64,000 nucleotides of DNA from Gordonia sp. 'Campus'. GTDB taxonomy: Bacteria > Actinomycetota > Actinomycetes > Mycobacteriales > Mycobacteriaceae. Both the position numbers and the translations under genes were made by a program. The notes beneath the pieces are model-generated. The model worked only from the letters and a program-made list of their open reading frames with translations, was not told where the DNA came from and did not search any database. Below are positions 1-8,563 of the stretch, in pieces (within the stretch, counting starts at the first letter, position 1; the number at the start of each line of letters is the position of its first letter). Location: NCBI RefSeq assembly GCF_022206305.1, contig NZ_JAKOIW010000005.1, forward strand, positions 124,001-188,000. The letters are read 5' to 3'.

Positions 1-400
1 CGAACGTGGCCCGCTCGGAGGCGACGACGAGATCCGACAGGGCGACGAAGCCGAATCCGCTGCCGAGGGCGGGGCCGTTGACCGCCGCGATGACGGGCAG
101 ATGGCAGTCGCGGATGCTGAACAGTGCGCGCCGGGCACGTCGCATGGCGATGTCACCGCTGATCGTGGACATCGTGCGGAACTCGTTGATGTCGTTGCCC
201 GCACAGAAGATGCGGCCGCGCCCGGTCAAGACGATCGCGCGAACCTCCTGATCGTCGGACAGGGCGTCGAAGGTGGTGGCGATGTCGTCGTACATCTGGC
301 CGTCCACGGCGTTGACCTTGCCCCTGGCCAACTCGACACATGCGACACCGGGCTCGGCCATCGTGACCGAGAGATGCTCTGATGCACTGGTTGTCGTCAT
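1..400 (-). CDS. Enoyl-CoA hydratase/isomerase (crotonase) family protein, 3' end outside the window
   Basis: The first 133 codons of a leftward gene are present, from an ATG at 398-400; the C-terminal half lies beyond base 1. Crotonase-fold enzymes hydrate or isomerise acyl-CoA thioesters in the cytoplasm. Seen: the two oxyanion-hole segments, FCAGND at residues 65-70 and NGPALGSGFGF at 109-119, joined by the usual HLPVIAAVNG strand. The catalytic acid residues lie downstream and cannot all be judged, so hydratase, isomerase and dehalogenase remain open. It is divergent from the GntR-family regulator at 639, which probably controls it. Confidence 0.85.
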   Translation of the reverse strand, partial: MTTTSASEHLSVTMAEPGVACVELARGKVNAVDGQMYDDIATTFDALSDDQEVRAIVLTGRGRIFCAGNDINEFRTMSTISGDIAMRRARRALFSIRDCHLPVIAAVNGPALGSGFGFVALSDLVVASERATF

Positions 401-517
401 CTCGTGTGCCTACCTCTCATGCGCCGCGCCGATCCCATCGCTCACTCGCGGCGGTGGTGCGCGCGAGCGGCGGGCGCGAACAGATCGTGATGGGCTTCAC
501 GGTATCGGAGCAAGATA

Positions 518-560
518 AATATGTACAGAGTTTGACGGAAGAAGCTGCGGTCCGTGTAAC
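518..560 (+). promoter_or_regulatory. Candidate promoter and regulator motif upstream of the GntR gene
   Basis: In the 238-bp divergent gap, AATATGTACA (518-527) is AT-rich for this genome. It is followed by a plausible sigma-A promoter: TTGACG at 532-537, a 17-bp spacer and TGTAAC at 555-560. The same ten bases form half of a perfect palindrome at 22676-22689. Position next to the -35 fits an autorepression site. The promoter call rests on spacing and sequence only. Confidence 0.4.
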
Positions 561-638
561 CGGCTTGTTCGCGAACCACCGGACGTCGAGGTCGGTAAGG
601 TATCGACACCGACCGACCTGCGCACACACGGGAGACCC

Positions 639-1388
639 ATGACCGTCGCCGACGAGCCCGACACCCGTCAGCCTCGTGGACAGAAGATGTCCGCGAAGGT
701 GGCCAACATGGTGGCCGACGAGATTCTCGGTGGGGGCATCGTCGAGGGCCAACGGTTGCCCACCGAGAAGGAGATGGTCACCGAGTACGGGGTGGCCCGG
801 ACGACGGTGCGCGAGGCGCTTCGCCTGCTCGAGAGCCGCGACCTGGTGACGATCAAGGCCGGGATCGGTGGTGGGCCCATCGCCAAGCGGCCCGAGCTCG
901 ATTCACTCGGCAACATCATGAAGCTCTTCCTGCAGATCAACGGCGCGAACATCAGTGATGTCATCGATGTCCGGCTGATGCTCGAACCGATGGTCGCGCG
1001 CGCCGCGGCGGAGAACGTCACCGACGAGCAACTCGATGCGATGCAGGCCGCGCTGGACCGGATGCGCGAGCATCCCGAGGACCACGACAACTTCCAGGAG
1101 AACAACGCGGCCTTTCAGCGCGGCGTCTACGAGGCGGCGGGCAATCCCGCCCTGCGGGTCGTGATGGAGACCCTGTGGCTGCTCGTCCGCGACGCCGAAC
1201 CCGACGAGCACCCGATCGCGACGCGCCTGGCGGCTTTCGAGCTGCAGCAGGACATCCTCGACGCCATGCGGGCCCGCGATGTCGAGGCCACCGCGGCGGC
1301 GATGGACGTCTTCAATCAGGAGTCGGCCCGGTACTACCGTCGTCGGTTGCGCGAGATCATCTCCCGGCCGGTGCGCTGGCAGATCTGA
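639..1388 (+). CDS. GntR-family transcriptional regulator, FadR subfamily (FCD domain)
   Basis: A 249-residue DNA-binding regulator. The winged helix-turn-helix occupies about residues 18-85 (PTEKEMVTEYGVARTTVREALRLLE) and an all-helical FCD ligand domain fills about 100-235. FadR-type FCD regulators usually sense acyl-CoAs or carboxylates. Odd: the metal-binding histidines typical of FCD domains look absent. The usual FH before the AAGN motif is FQ here (AAFQRGVYEAAGN), and the usual EH in the last helices is replaced by LQQ. It may therefore bind ligand without metal. The start is ATG 639, with GGAGA just upstream. Divergent from the crotonase gene, its likely target. Confidence 0.88.
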   Translation: MTVADEPDTRQPRGQKMSAKVANMVADEILGGGIVEGQRLPTEKEMVTEYGVARTTVREALRLLESRDLVTIKAGIGGGPIAKRPELDSLGNIMKLFLQINGANISDVIDVRLMLEPMVARAAAENVTDEQLDAMQAALDRMREHPEDHDNFQENNAAFQRGVYEAAGNPALRVVMETLWLLVRDAEPDEHPIATRLAAFELQQDILDAMRARDVEATAAAMDVFNQESARYYRRRLREIISRPVRWQI

Positions 1389-1392
1389 GCGG

Positions 1393-2844
1393 TCACACCA
1401 CCCGTCGTAGAACACCCGGGACGGCGTCGTCGTCGGCGGCGAGAGCGAGGACCTCGCCGAATCCGGCCACCAGGCAATCGGCGAACAATTCGAGGTCGGC
1501 GATCGCCGCACCGTCGGAATTGATGCCGAGACAGGCTATCCCGTTGTGGGTGATCATCGTCGCCATCATCGCGCAACCCGGCAGCGGGCCGAAGGGGAAC
1601 ATGCGCTCCACCTTCGCGCCGGCCACGTAGGTGTCCCAGGGGATCCCGGGGACGTTGCTGGCCTGCAGGTCGTTCTGACTGGTGGTCCCGCTGAACTGCA
1701 TCAGCACCGACCCGGGCAGCCACGCCATCACCGAACCCAGCGTGTTGAAGATGTCGACCGCGGGTTCGTGGCGGGCCACGCGCACCTGCTCGCGGATGGT
1801 GAGGACCCGTTCGAACGGATCGGTGATGCCGACCGGTCCGGCCAGGCGTCCGACGGCGATGCGGTTGCCGCCCGCGGGATCCTCCGGGCGACGGACGGAG
1901 ATGGGGATCGCGACCGGCATCGTCTCCACCGGTGAGCCCATCTTCTCGTGGTAGAGGCGGAAACCGCCGACGAGCCCGGCGAGGTACACGTCGTTGATCG
2001 AGGCGTTCGTCGCCGCTGCCGCCGCCTTGAGGTCGGCGAACGGAACCTCGAAGGCGCTGAACCGCCATGACAGCGAGCGATGTGCGAGCAGCGGCGACCC
2101 GGGCGGGCTGACGAGCCCGGCGACCCTGGGCACCGAACGTCCGTACCGTAACGCGGTGCTGAGGGCGCGGCGCGGATGGGCCAGCGCCCGGACGCCTTTG
2201 ACGGTGGTGTCCACCCGATGCGGGATACGCCGGACCTCTTCGCCGAACTGGCGACGGAGGAGATCCAGCGTGCCGATGTTGACCGGTTCGGGGCTCGGCG
2301 GCTGCGGCTTGCGTGGATTGTGTTCGCGTGTGGGCGAATGCAGCTGTGCGAGACCGATGATCGCGCCGAGGCCATCGGTGAGCGCGTGGTGCGCCTTCAG
2401 GAAGTAGGCGGCCTTGCCGTCGGGGAGCCCCTCGATCAGGATGCCCTCCCAGGGCGGCCGGGCGGCGTCGAGTGCCGTCATCGCCAGTTGTTCACAGGTG
2501 ACGAGCAGCTCGCGCATGCTGCCGTCGCCGCCGAGCCGAATCCGACGCAGATGGTAGTGCAGATCGAAGTCGGGATCGACTGCCCAGCTGGGGGTTCCGG
2601 TACCGAACGGTGAGTCGACGACGCGCTGGCGGAACCGGGGCGCCATCCGGCTGGCCCACTCGTGCGCGGCGACCAGCCGGTCCCAGTCCGGGTCGCAGTC
2701 CCAGATCTCCAGCATGCAGATGGTCCCGCGCATGCGCCGGTCGGTGTCGCCGCGCCACATGATGGTGTCCACCGAGCTCATGTGGGGTTCGCTGGCCCAG
2801 TCGAGCGGGCGGTCGTCGTCCTGTGTCGGTTCGGTGTCGCTCAC
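1393..2844 (-). CDS. Wax ester synthase/acyl-CoA:diacylglycerol acyltransferase (WS/DGAT family)
   Basis: A 483-residue membrane-associated acyltransferase that joins acyl-CoA to diacylglycerol or a fatty alcohol, making triacylglycerol or wax esters. The catalytic HHxxxDG motif is HHALTDG at residues 152-158, and a C-terminal NASINDVYLAG segment matches the family's second conserved block. Length is normal (about 450-490). The start chosen is GTG 2842-2844, whose GTGA overlaps the stop of the upstream acyltransferase gene; a longer reading would run deep into that gene. It is the last of three coupled lipid genes (plsB, HAD-PlsC, WS/DGAT), so it probably performs the terminal storage-lipid step. 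Which acceptor it prefers cannot be told from sequence. Confidence 0.93.
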   Translation of the reverse strand: MSDTEPTQDDDRPLDWASEPHMSSVDTIMWRGDTDRRMRGTICMLEIWDCDPDWDRLVAAHEWASRMAPRFRQRVVDSPFGTGTPSWAVDPDFDLHYHLRRIRLGGDGSMRELLVTCEQLAMTALDAARPPWEGILIEGLPDGKAAYFLKAHHALTDGLGAIIGLAQLHSPTREHNPRKPQPPSPEPVNIGTLDLLRRQFGEEVRRIPHRVDTTVKGVRALAHPRRALSTALRYGRSVPRVAGLVSPPGSPLLAHRSLSWRFSAFEVPFADLKAAAAATNASINDVYLAGLVGGFRLYHEKMGSPVETMPVAIPISVRRPEDPAGGNRIAVGRLAGPVGITDPFERVLTIREQVRVARHEPAVDIFNTLGSVMAWLPGSVLMQFSGTTSQNDLQASNVPGIPWDTYVAGAKVERMFPFGPLPGCAMMATMITHNGIACLGINSDGAAIADLELFADCLVAGFGEVLALAADDDAVPGVLRRVV

Positions 2845-4334
2845 ACTTCCCTCTCCTCGGGTACCTCCGCCGGTGGTTCCGCCGTATCGTCGGCGAACCT
2901 CCCGAGTGGCCAGTCGGCGAGGGCGGTGACGTACATCTGCCGCACCTCTTCTGCTCGCGCCCCGATCTCGTCGGCGCGCCAGTCGTCGGTGGGGACCGGC
3001 GGCAGAACCATCACCTCGACGGTCCCCGGTCTGATGAGTTGCGAACCCCGCCACATCAACTCACCGGTGTTGCGCAACACGACGGGCACGACGGGGACGC
3101 CGGCCTGCATCGCGATGTGGAACGGGCCCTTCTTGAACCGGCCGATCCGGGGGGTCGGCGAGCGGGTGCCCTCGGGTGCGACGACCAATGACATCCCCTC
3201 CTCTCGCAGAGCCTTCACCGCCGGTGCCAGTTGTTCGATGGCTCGGCCCGGATCGGCCCGGTCGATGAACACCAGGCCCGCCTGCTGGAGGATCTGTCCG
3301 ATCACCGGGACCCGCTGCACCTCCTTCTTGGCGACACCCGTCGCCTCCGACCGGACGAGGTTGATCATCACCGGGAGGTCGAGTTTCGACTGATGGTTGA
3401 ACAGGAACACACACGGGCGGGCCGAGGTGAGATGCTCGCCGCCGTCGAGGACCTGGACGCGGACACCGGCGAGGGCGAGTCCCACATCGGTCCCCGCGGG
3501 CAGTGCCTCGACGAGAGCGGCGGGATCCCGGCGCAGCAAACCGGTCGTGACACCCACGGCCGCCGAGGCGAGGAACGATCCGTAGAAGGCGCCGGTGCGG
3601 GCCAGCATCCCCGCCCGGTTGTAGGTCGGATTCTTGAGGTCGATGATCGGCCAGCCACGGGACTCGGCCTCGGCCCGCAGGATTCGACGCGGCGAGACCG
3701 CCGCCGGGTAGCCCACCGACTCCAGGTAGGGGATGTCCTCGTTGCCGTCGCTGTAGGCGAAGGACGCCGCGAGGTCGATACCGTTGGCCCGCGCGAGGGT
3801 TCGGACCGCCGCCGCCTTCCCGGGCCCCCAGAGGGGACGCCCCCGGATGTTGCCGGTGACCACCCCGTCGATCACCTCGACGTCGGTGGCCAGGGCGAAG
3901 TCGGCGTCGATCTCGCGTGCGATCGGTTCGATCTGGAACCTCGTGGCCGACGACGCGATGACGATGGTGTGGCCCATCTCCCGGTGCGCGCGCAGGATCT
4001 GCCACATCTGCGGCCGGAGCTTGGCCGCGGTCTCGTACTTGAAGAGATGTTCGCCGAACTCGATGAGCTCCGCGTAGGTCTTCCCCGCGAAGGTCGGGCG
4101 GGTCGCGTCGAGCACCTCCGCGTAGTCCTGTTCGGAGACGACGCCGCGCAGTCCGATGAAGAGGAAGTCCGCGAGCTCGCCGAACCCGAACTCCATGCTG
4201 CGCAATCGCGCTCGCATGATGGCCGCGGCGGAGAATCCCTCGATGAGCGTGCCGTCGTAGTCGAAGAGGGCGGCCACCTTCTTCCCGGTGGGTGCGGCCC
4301 GGATGGCCCGCATGCGATCGGTGAACGCGCTCAC
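2841..4334 (-). CDS. Fusion of HAD-IB phosphatase and 1-acylglycerol-3-phosphate acyltransferase (PlsC)
   Basis: A 497-residue two-domain enzyme. The N-terminal HAD-IB phosphatase has DYDGT at residues 25-29, SSAT at 128-131 and the metal motif SDGNED at 195-200. The C-terminal PlsC domain has NHQSKLD (H-x4-D) at 313-319 and PEGTRSP at 387-393. The acyltransferase should convert lysophosphatidate to phosphatidate. The phosphatase domain could act on a phosphorylated lipid; its substrate is unproven. The same fusion is known in mycobacteria. Start GTG 4332-4334 overlaps the plsB stop (GTGA), and its own stop overlaps the WS/DGAT start, so the three genes are translationally coupled. Confidence 0.9.
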   Translation of the reverse strand: MSAFTDRMRAIRAAPTGKKVAALFDYDGTLIEGFSAAAIMRARLRSMEFGFGELADFLFIGLRGVVSEQDYAEVLDATRPTFAGKTYAELIEFGEHLFKYETAAKLRPQMWQILRAHREMGHTIVIASSATRFQIEPIAREIDADFALATDVEVIDGVVTGNIRGRPLWGPGKAAAVRTLARANGIDLAASFAYSDGNEDIPYLESVGYPAAVSPRRILRAEAESRGWPIIDLKNPTYNRAGMLARTGAFYGSFLASAAVGVTTGLLRRDPAALVEALPAGTDVGLALAGVRVQVLDGGEHLTSARPCVFLFNHQSKLDLPVMINLVRSEATGVAKKEVQRVPVIGQILQQAGLVFIDRADPGRAIEQLAPAVKALREEGMSLVVAPEGTRSPTPRIGRFKKGPFHIAMQAGVPVVPVVLRNTGELMWRGSQLIRPGTVEVMVLPPVPTDDWRADEIGARAEEVRQMYVTALADWPLGRFADDTAEPPAEVPEEREV

Positions 4335-6685
4335 CGGGCGACCTCGGACCACACCGCGGGCTGGATCTCCTCGATGGATGCGATGCGCGCCAGGCGTTGA
4401 CGCATCGACTCCACCTCGTCGAGCCAGCTGTGCCGGGCGGCACCGACGTCGTCGTGGTCCTCACCATGGATCAGGCCGCGGTTGTCGGCGAGTTGGTAGC
4501 AACCGTCGTAGAGATCCTTCGACACCGAATCCTTGCTCCGCACAACCCCTTGCAGGGCCAATTGACGGCCGAGTCCGAGGCAGTCGGCGATCAGGTCGTC
4601 CTTCTCGCGGGCGTTGCTCCCGAGTTCGACGAGCCTGGTCGCGAACACGAGTTGGGCATCGAAGAACGGCTGCAGGGTGCGACGTGCGAGCAGACCGCCG
4701 GTGTGCCCGTGCAGGACCTCATACGTCCACTCCTGGGTGGGGGTGACCGCGCGCCAACCCGGTGCGAGGAAGTCGAGTTCGAGGCCGAGCCGGTGCAGGA
4801 ACTCGGTTTTCGGTGGGAAGAAGAACTCGAACTTCAGCAGATCGCGGATGCGGAGTGCTTCTCGCTGAGACGCGGCGAGCAGTCCCTCGTCGACGACCGA
4901 TGACCCGCTCTCGGCACCTGCGGCGGCCGAAGCCGTCTCGGTGGCGTTCTCGGCCGGGCCGTCGTGTTCAGTCGTCGGATGGAGGCCCGCCCGGACCTCA
5001 CCTTCGGCGACCGCGAGCATCGCGACCTCGACGATCGCGCGGTCGACGAAGTGGTGCAGTGCGCCGTTCCGGTAGTACGCGGCAACCGCATGGTTGTCCG
5101 CCACGATCGACCAGACCGGTTCGGAGCCGCCGTCGTAGCAGCTCACCACGCCGTTGCCGGCCAAGACCCGCAGGGTCTGAGCGAGTCCGGTACCACGACA
5201 CAGCGCCGGGTCGGGCCCGGGTAGGTCCCGGCGGTCGATGTAGTCGAGCAGCGGCGCGAGGATCGCCTCGATCTCGGCGAGCGTATAGGCACGGTCCTGC
5301 GCGCCCAGGAGGGCGAAACCGGCGAGCGAGGTCGCCGAGATCGGTGTGGCCGAATTGATCTCGTCCATCACGCGGAACGCGACCTTCTCGAGCCGCGCGC
5401 GGCCTTCACCCGCGTCGTCGAGCGCGGCACGCATCGAGATGGGGGTGCCGAACCGTACCCGCGCCTCGCCCAGGTAATTTCGCTGCGCTTTGGCGTAGCG
5501 CAGCAACCACCCCACGCCCTCCGGCTTCTTGGTACCACCGGCATCCTCGGCGGCCATCGCGCCGATCTCCTGCAGCTGGTCGTAGACGATCGACGTCGGC
5601 ACGATCGTCACATCGGCTTCCTCGAGTTGACCGACCGCGTCGACGACGTAGGTGAGCAGGCCCAGTTTCGGTTTGCGGAGCTTGCCGGTGCGGCTGCGAC
5701 CGCCCTCGATGTACCACTCCAGGTTGAAGCGCTTCTCGACGATGTACGCGAGGTAGGAACGCATCGCGAACTTGTAGACGGGATCGGCGCCGAACTTGCG
5801 TCGGATGAAGATCATCCCGGCCCGCCGCGCCACCGGACCGACCGGCCAGAACGACAGATTGTTGCCACCGAGCACCAGATTGGGCGGGAAGTCGTTGTCG
5901 CGCAACACGGTCGCGAGCACCAGTGGATCGACGTAGGACCGGTGCGATGGCAGGAACACGAGGCCGGTCGACTTGTTCAGCGTGCGCAAGGTGTTCAGGT
6001 TGTCGACGTCGACGGTGACGTTCCAGGCGCGTTCGTGCAGTCGGTTGAACGTGGCCGAGAAGATGTCGTCCATCAGTCGGCTCTGTGTCGCAACGAATGT
6101 CGACAGTTTGTCGGTGGCCTCGGCGACCACCGCGTCGGTCGGTCTGCCGAGTTCTGCGGCGAGCTTGGCTGCCGACGTCTGGAACCGCGACGAGCTGCTG
6201 ATCTGTTCGGCGACCAAGCGGGGCACCTTGTAACGGTCGCCGACGATCTGGCGTTCGGCGCGTTCGGCTGACATGGATGCCTGGAACACGACGAACTCGG
6301 CGAACGGCGCGCCCTCGGCCTGGTGCTGCGAATAGCGTTCGCGCAGTTCGGCGATGGTCGCGGGTGCACCGGCGACGACGCGGAGACTGTCGGGCCGACG
6401 CTTGCGGATGATCGGCTGCACGATGCCGAGCGGGCGCCGCGGATTCGACAGGACCAGTACATCGCCTAGCGTGACCCGTCGCTGCCCTTGCCGGACCGCG
6501 GGCAGCCATACCGCGCGCACGGGCACGAGCAGAGTGTCCGGCGACAGCTCGTCGAAGTCGATGTCGACCGGTGGGCCGACGATGCGCGCCTGCGGATAGT
6601 TGGCCGACGTCCAGTCGGTCACCGCCCGGATCTCACACGCTGTTCGGGCCTTGGTCAGGACCACCACCGGATCGGTCACTCGCAT
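4331..6685 (-). CDS. plsB: Glycerol-3-phosphate 1-O-acyltransferase PlsB
   Basis: About 784 residues, the usual size for actinobacterial PlsB. It catalyses the first acylation of glycerol-3-phosphate at the membrane. Acyltransferase block I is SHRSYVD at about 247-253 (catalytic His and Asp) and the substrate-binding block is EGGRSRTGK at 327-335. Between residues about 600 and 640 there is a low-complexity linker rich in Ala, Glu and Ser, and the C-terminal part is helical. Start: ATG 6683-6685; GTG codons at 6692-6694 or 6686-6688 are alternatives. It leads the leftward operon plsB, HAD-PlsC, WS/DGAT, which covers the route from glycerol-3-phosphate to neutral lipid except the free-standing phosphatase step. 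Confidence 0.92.
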   Translation of the reverse strand: MRVTDPVVVLTKARTACEIRAVTDWTSANYPQARIVGPPVDIDFDELSPDTLLVPVRAVWLPAVRQGQRRVTLGDVLVLSNPRRPLGIVQPIIRKRRPDSLRVVAGAPATIAELRERYSQHQAEGAPFAEFVVFQASMSAERAERQIVGDRYKVPRLVAEQISSSSRFQTSAAKLAAELGRPTDAVVAEATDKLSTFVATQSRLMDDIFSATFNRLHERAWNVTVDVDNLNTLRTLNKSTGLVFLPSHRSYVDPLVLATVLRDNDFPPNLVLGGNNLSFWPVGPVARRAGMIFIRRKFGADPVYKFAMRSYLAYIVEKRFNLEWYIEGGRSRTGKLRKPKLGLLTYVVDAVGQLEEADVTIVPTSIVYDQLQEIGAMAAEDAGGTKKPEGVGWLLRYAKAQRNYLGEARVRFGTPISMRAALDDAGEGRARLEKVAFRVMDEINSATPISATSLAGFALLGAQDRAYTLAEIEAILAPLLDYIDRRDLPGPDPALCRGTGLAQTLRVLAGNGVVSCYDGGSEPVWSIVADNHAVAAYYRNGALHHFVDRAIVEVAMLAVAEGEVRAGLHPTTEHDGPAENATETASAAAGAESGSSVVDEGLLAASQREALRIRDLLKFEFFFPPKTEFLHRLGLELDFLAPGWRAVTPTQEWTYEVLHGHTGGLLARRTLQPFFDAQLVFATRLVELGSNAREKDDLIADCLGLGRQLALQGVVRSKDSVSKDLYDGCYQLADNRGLIHGEDHDDVGAARHSWLDEVESMRQRLARIASIEEIQPAVWSEVAR

Positions 6686-6893
6686 CACCCTCACGTTCCA
6701 TCGGTCCCGTGCCGACCTCCGCGAGTGCCGTGGCCGGCGTCGCGGGGGAGAGGCACCACGCCTCATTGTGACGCGGCTGACTTCGGGCGGGGACTGTTTC
6801 GGTGAGGACGGAGTAGCACCGGGGTGAGTCCGTCGGCATCGGCGCGACCGACGCCGGATCGGGCGGGGGAGGAATTGCCCACATACGACGAAT

Positions 6894-6923
6894 CGCCCCG
6901 TCCGACCGAGGTCAGAGGGGGCG
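6894..6923 (-). terminator. Hairpin downstream of cspA
   Basis: Arms CGCCCC (6894-6899) and GGGGCG (6918-6923) enclose an inner GACC/GGTC pair. The hairpin lies 20 bases past the cold-shock gene's stop on the minus strand. There is no T tract, which is common for actinobacterial terminators. Confidence 0.5.
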
Positions 6924-6942
6924 ACTCGCGAAAGTCAGGAGC

Positions 6943-7146
6943 TCAGAGCGCGCTGACGTTGGTAGCCTGGGGGCCCTTGGCGCCCTGCTCGACGTCGAAT
7001 TCGACGCGCTGGTTTTCCTCGAGGTTGCGGAAGCCGCTACCGGTGATCGAGGAGTAGTGGACGAAGACATCTGCGCCCTGGTCGTCGGGTGCGATGAAGC
7101 CGAAGCCCTTTTCGCCGTTGAACCACTTGACGGTTCCCTGTGCCAT
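6943..7146 (-). CDS. cspA: Cold-shock domain protein, CspA type
   Basis: A 67-residue single cold-shock domain (five-stranded OB fold) that binds single-stranded RNA or DNA and acts as an RNA chaperone. Both nucleic-acid motifs are present: RNP1 KGFGFI at residues 13-18 and RNP2 VFVHYS at 27-32. The length is exactly that of the family. It stands alone with a hairpin behind it. The 287-bp gap to the divergent aldo/keto reductase leaves room for the long 5' leader that csp genes often carry, though no structured leader was identified. Confidence 0.96.
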   Translation of the reverse strand: MAQGTVKWFNGEKGFGFIAPDDQGADVFVHYSSITGSGFRNLEENQRVEFDVEQGAKGPQATNVSAL

Positions 7147-7433
7147 ACTGCTGTACTTCTTTCTTCAGTTCAGCGACCATCGAGACCGACAGCCGCCTCT
7201 CAACTCTTTCACACATATCGGCCGTTGGTAAACCCCAGGGCGAAAATTGCCGGTTGTGCAGGGTGTTTTCGCCATGACCGGGCTGGTCGTCCGCCACCGG
7301 ACGGAATACCGAGTGGGCCGAGATCCTTGAACTCCCACAGGGCCGCGTGACAGGCGGCCGACGATGACGACGCTCCGGCAACCGTCGACACCACGACGGC
7401 GAAGTCGCCGGGCACGGAGAAAGGACACACCCT

Positions 7434-8267
7434 ATGGCAGTCCCCAACATCACACTCAACAACGGAATCACCATCCCGCAGTTGGGATTCGGAGTCTTCC
7501 AGGTGCCGCCGGAGGACACCCGCGAGGCAACTCTCACCGCATTCGAGGTGGGTTACCGGCACATCGACACCGCCGAGATGTACGGCAACGAGAAGGGCGT
7601 CGGCGAAGCGGTCCGCGATTCCGGACTCGCCCGCGACGACATCTTCGTGACCAGCAAGCTGAACAACGGTTTCCACGACTACGACGATGCGCTCAAGGCA
7701 CTCGACGGCACCTTGTCCGACCTGGGCCTCGAGCAGATCGACCTGTTCCTCATCCACTGGCCGCTGCCCGAGGTCGGTGACTACGTGCAGACGTGGAAGG
7801 CACTCGAGAAGGCCTACGCGGACGGCAAGGCGCGGGCCATCGGCGTCTCCAACTTCCAGCAGGCTCACCTGCAACGACTGTTCGACGAGACCGACGTCGT
7901 CCCCGCCGTGAACCAGATCGAGGTGCATCCGTACCTCACGCAGAACTCCCTGCGCGCATTCAACGCCGAACACGGGATCGCCACCGAGGCGTGGTCGCCG
8001 ATCGCGCAGGGCAAGGTGGTGGACGACCCGGTGATCACCGAGATCGCCGAGTCGAAGGACCGTTCGGCCGCGCAGGTCACCCTGCGTTGGCACATCCAGC
8101 GCGGTGACATCGTGTTCCCCAAGTCCGTCACACGCGCACGCGTCGAGGAGAACTTCGCGCTGTTCGACTTCGAACTGTCCGACGACGAGGTCGCCAAGAT
8201 CGACGCCCTCAACGCCGACGAGCGCATCGGGCCCGACCCGGACACGTTCAACTACGTGCCCGAGTGA
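7434..8267 (+). CDS. Aldo/keto reductase (2,5-diketo-D-gluconate reductase-like)
   Basis: A 277-residue NADPH-dependent (beta/alpha)8 barrel that reduces carbonyls. The catalytic tetrad is visible: Asp45 and Tyr50 in HIDTAEMYGN, Lys75 in TSKLNNG, His108 in LFLIHWP. The C-terminal cofactor segment FPKSVTRARVEENFALFDFEL is the normal family signature. The substrate is not predictable; this subfamily includes reductases for 2,5-diketogluconate, methylglyoxal and other aldehydes. ATG 7434 follows GAAAGGA. An array of seven 21-bp repeats begins 11 bases after the stop. Confidence 0.93.
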   Translation: MAVPNITLNNGITIPQLGFGVFQVPPEDTREATLTAFEVGYRHIDTAEMYGNEKGVGEAVRDSGLARDDIFVTSKLNNGFHDYDDALKALDGTLSDLGLEQIDLFLIHWPLPEVGDYVQTWKALEKAYADGKARAIGVSNFQQAHLQRLFDETDVVPAVNQIEVHPYLTQNSLRAFNAEHGIATEAWSPIAQGKVVDDPVITEIAESKDRSAAQVTLRWHIQRGDIVFPKSVTRARVEENFALFDFELSDDEVAKIDALNADERIGPDPDTFNYVPE

Positions 8268-8278
8268 CCTCACGCTCC

Positions 8279-8419
8279 GTCGACCGGGCGCCCATTTCCG
8301 TCGACCGTGCAGCGTTTCCCGTCGACCGTGCGTCGGTTCCCGTCGACCGTGCGTCGGTTCTCGTCGACCGTGCGTCGTTTCGCATCGACTGTGCACCGTC
8401 TTTCGATGACTGTGCACGT
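8279..8419 (+). repeat. 21-bp tandem repeat array 1 (seven units)
   Basis: Units start at 8279, 8300, 8321, 8342, 8363, 8384 and 8405, spaced exactly 21 bp. Each begins GTCGACYGTGCG (the last two begin ATCGAC and GATGAC) followed by nine variable bases. The array begins 11 bp after the aldo/keto reductase stop and reads with that gene. The same unit recurs at 18997, 20087, 53376 and 53570. No unique spacers, so not CRISPR. Function unknown. Confidence 0.9.
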
Positions 8420-8449
8420 CATTAGTGCGAGCGGGGGCCTGGTCCCTGG

Positions 8450-8541
8450 GACGCGAGCGAAGTGAGGCTCGTCGCTGTCGCTCCTCGCACCTCAGGGGGC
8501 GGCATAGCTGTCGCTCCTCGCACCTCAGGGCCGCGTCGCAC
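8450..8541 (+). repeat. CACCTCAGGG-type repeat, copies between convergent genes
   Basis: Two direct copies of a 24-bp sequence ending CACCTCAGGG lie at 8474-8497 and 8507-8530, spaced 33 bp. A related GCGAGCGAAGTGAGGCTCG segment precedes them. They sit just beyond the 3' end of the leftward methyltransferase and after the rightward reductase. Related copies lie at 26378-26485 and 58448-58568, also between convergent genes. Confidence 0.75.
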
Positions 8542-8563
8542 GCACACCTCGCGGCACAGGAGA

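Noticed and set aside
8279-8419. CRISPR array
   Set aside because: The 21-bp units are contiguous with no unique spacers of constant length, no leader and no cas genes.
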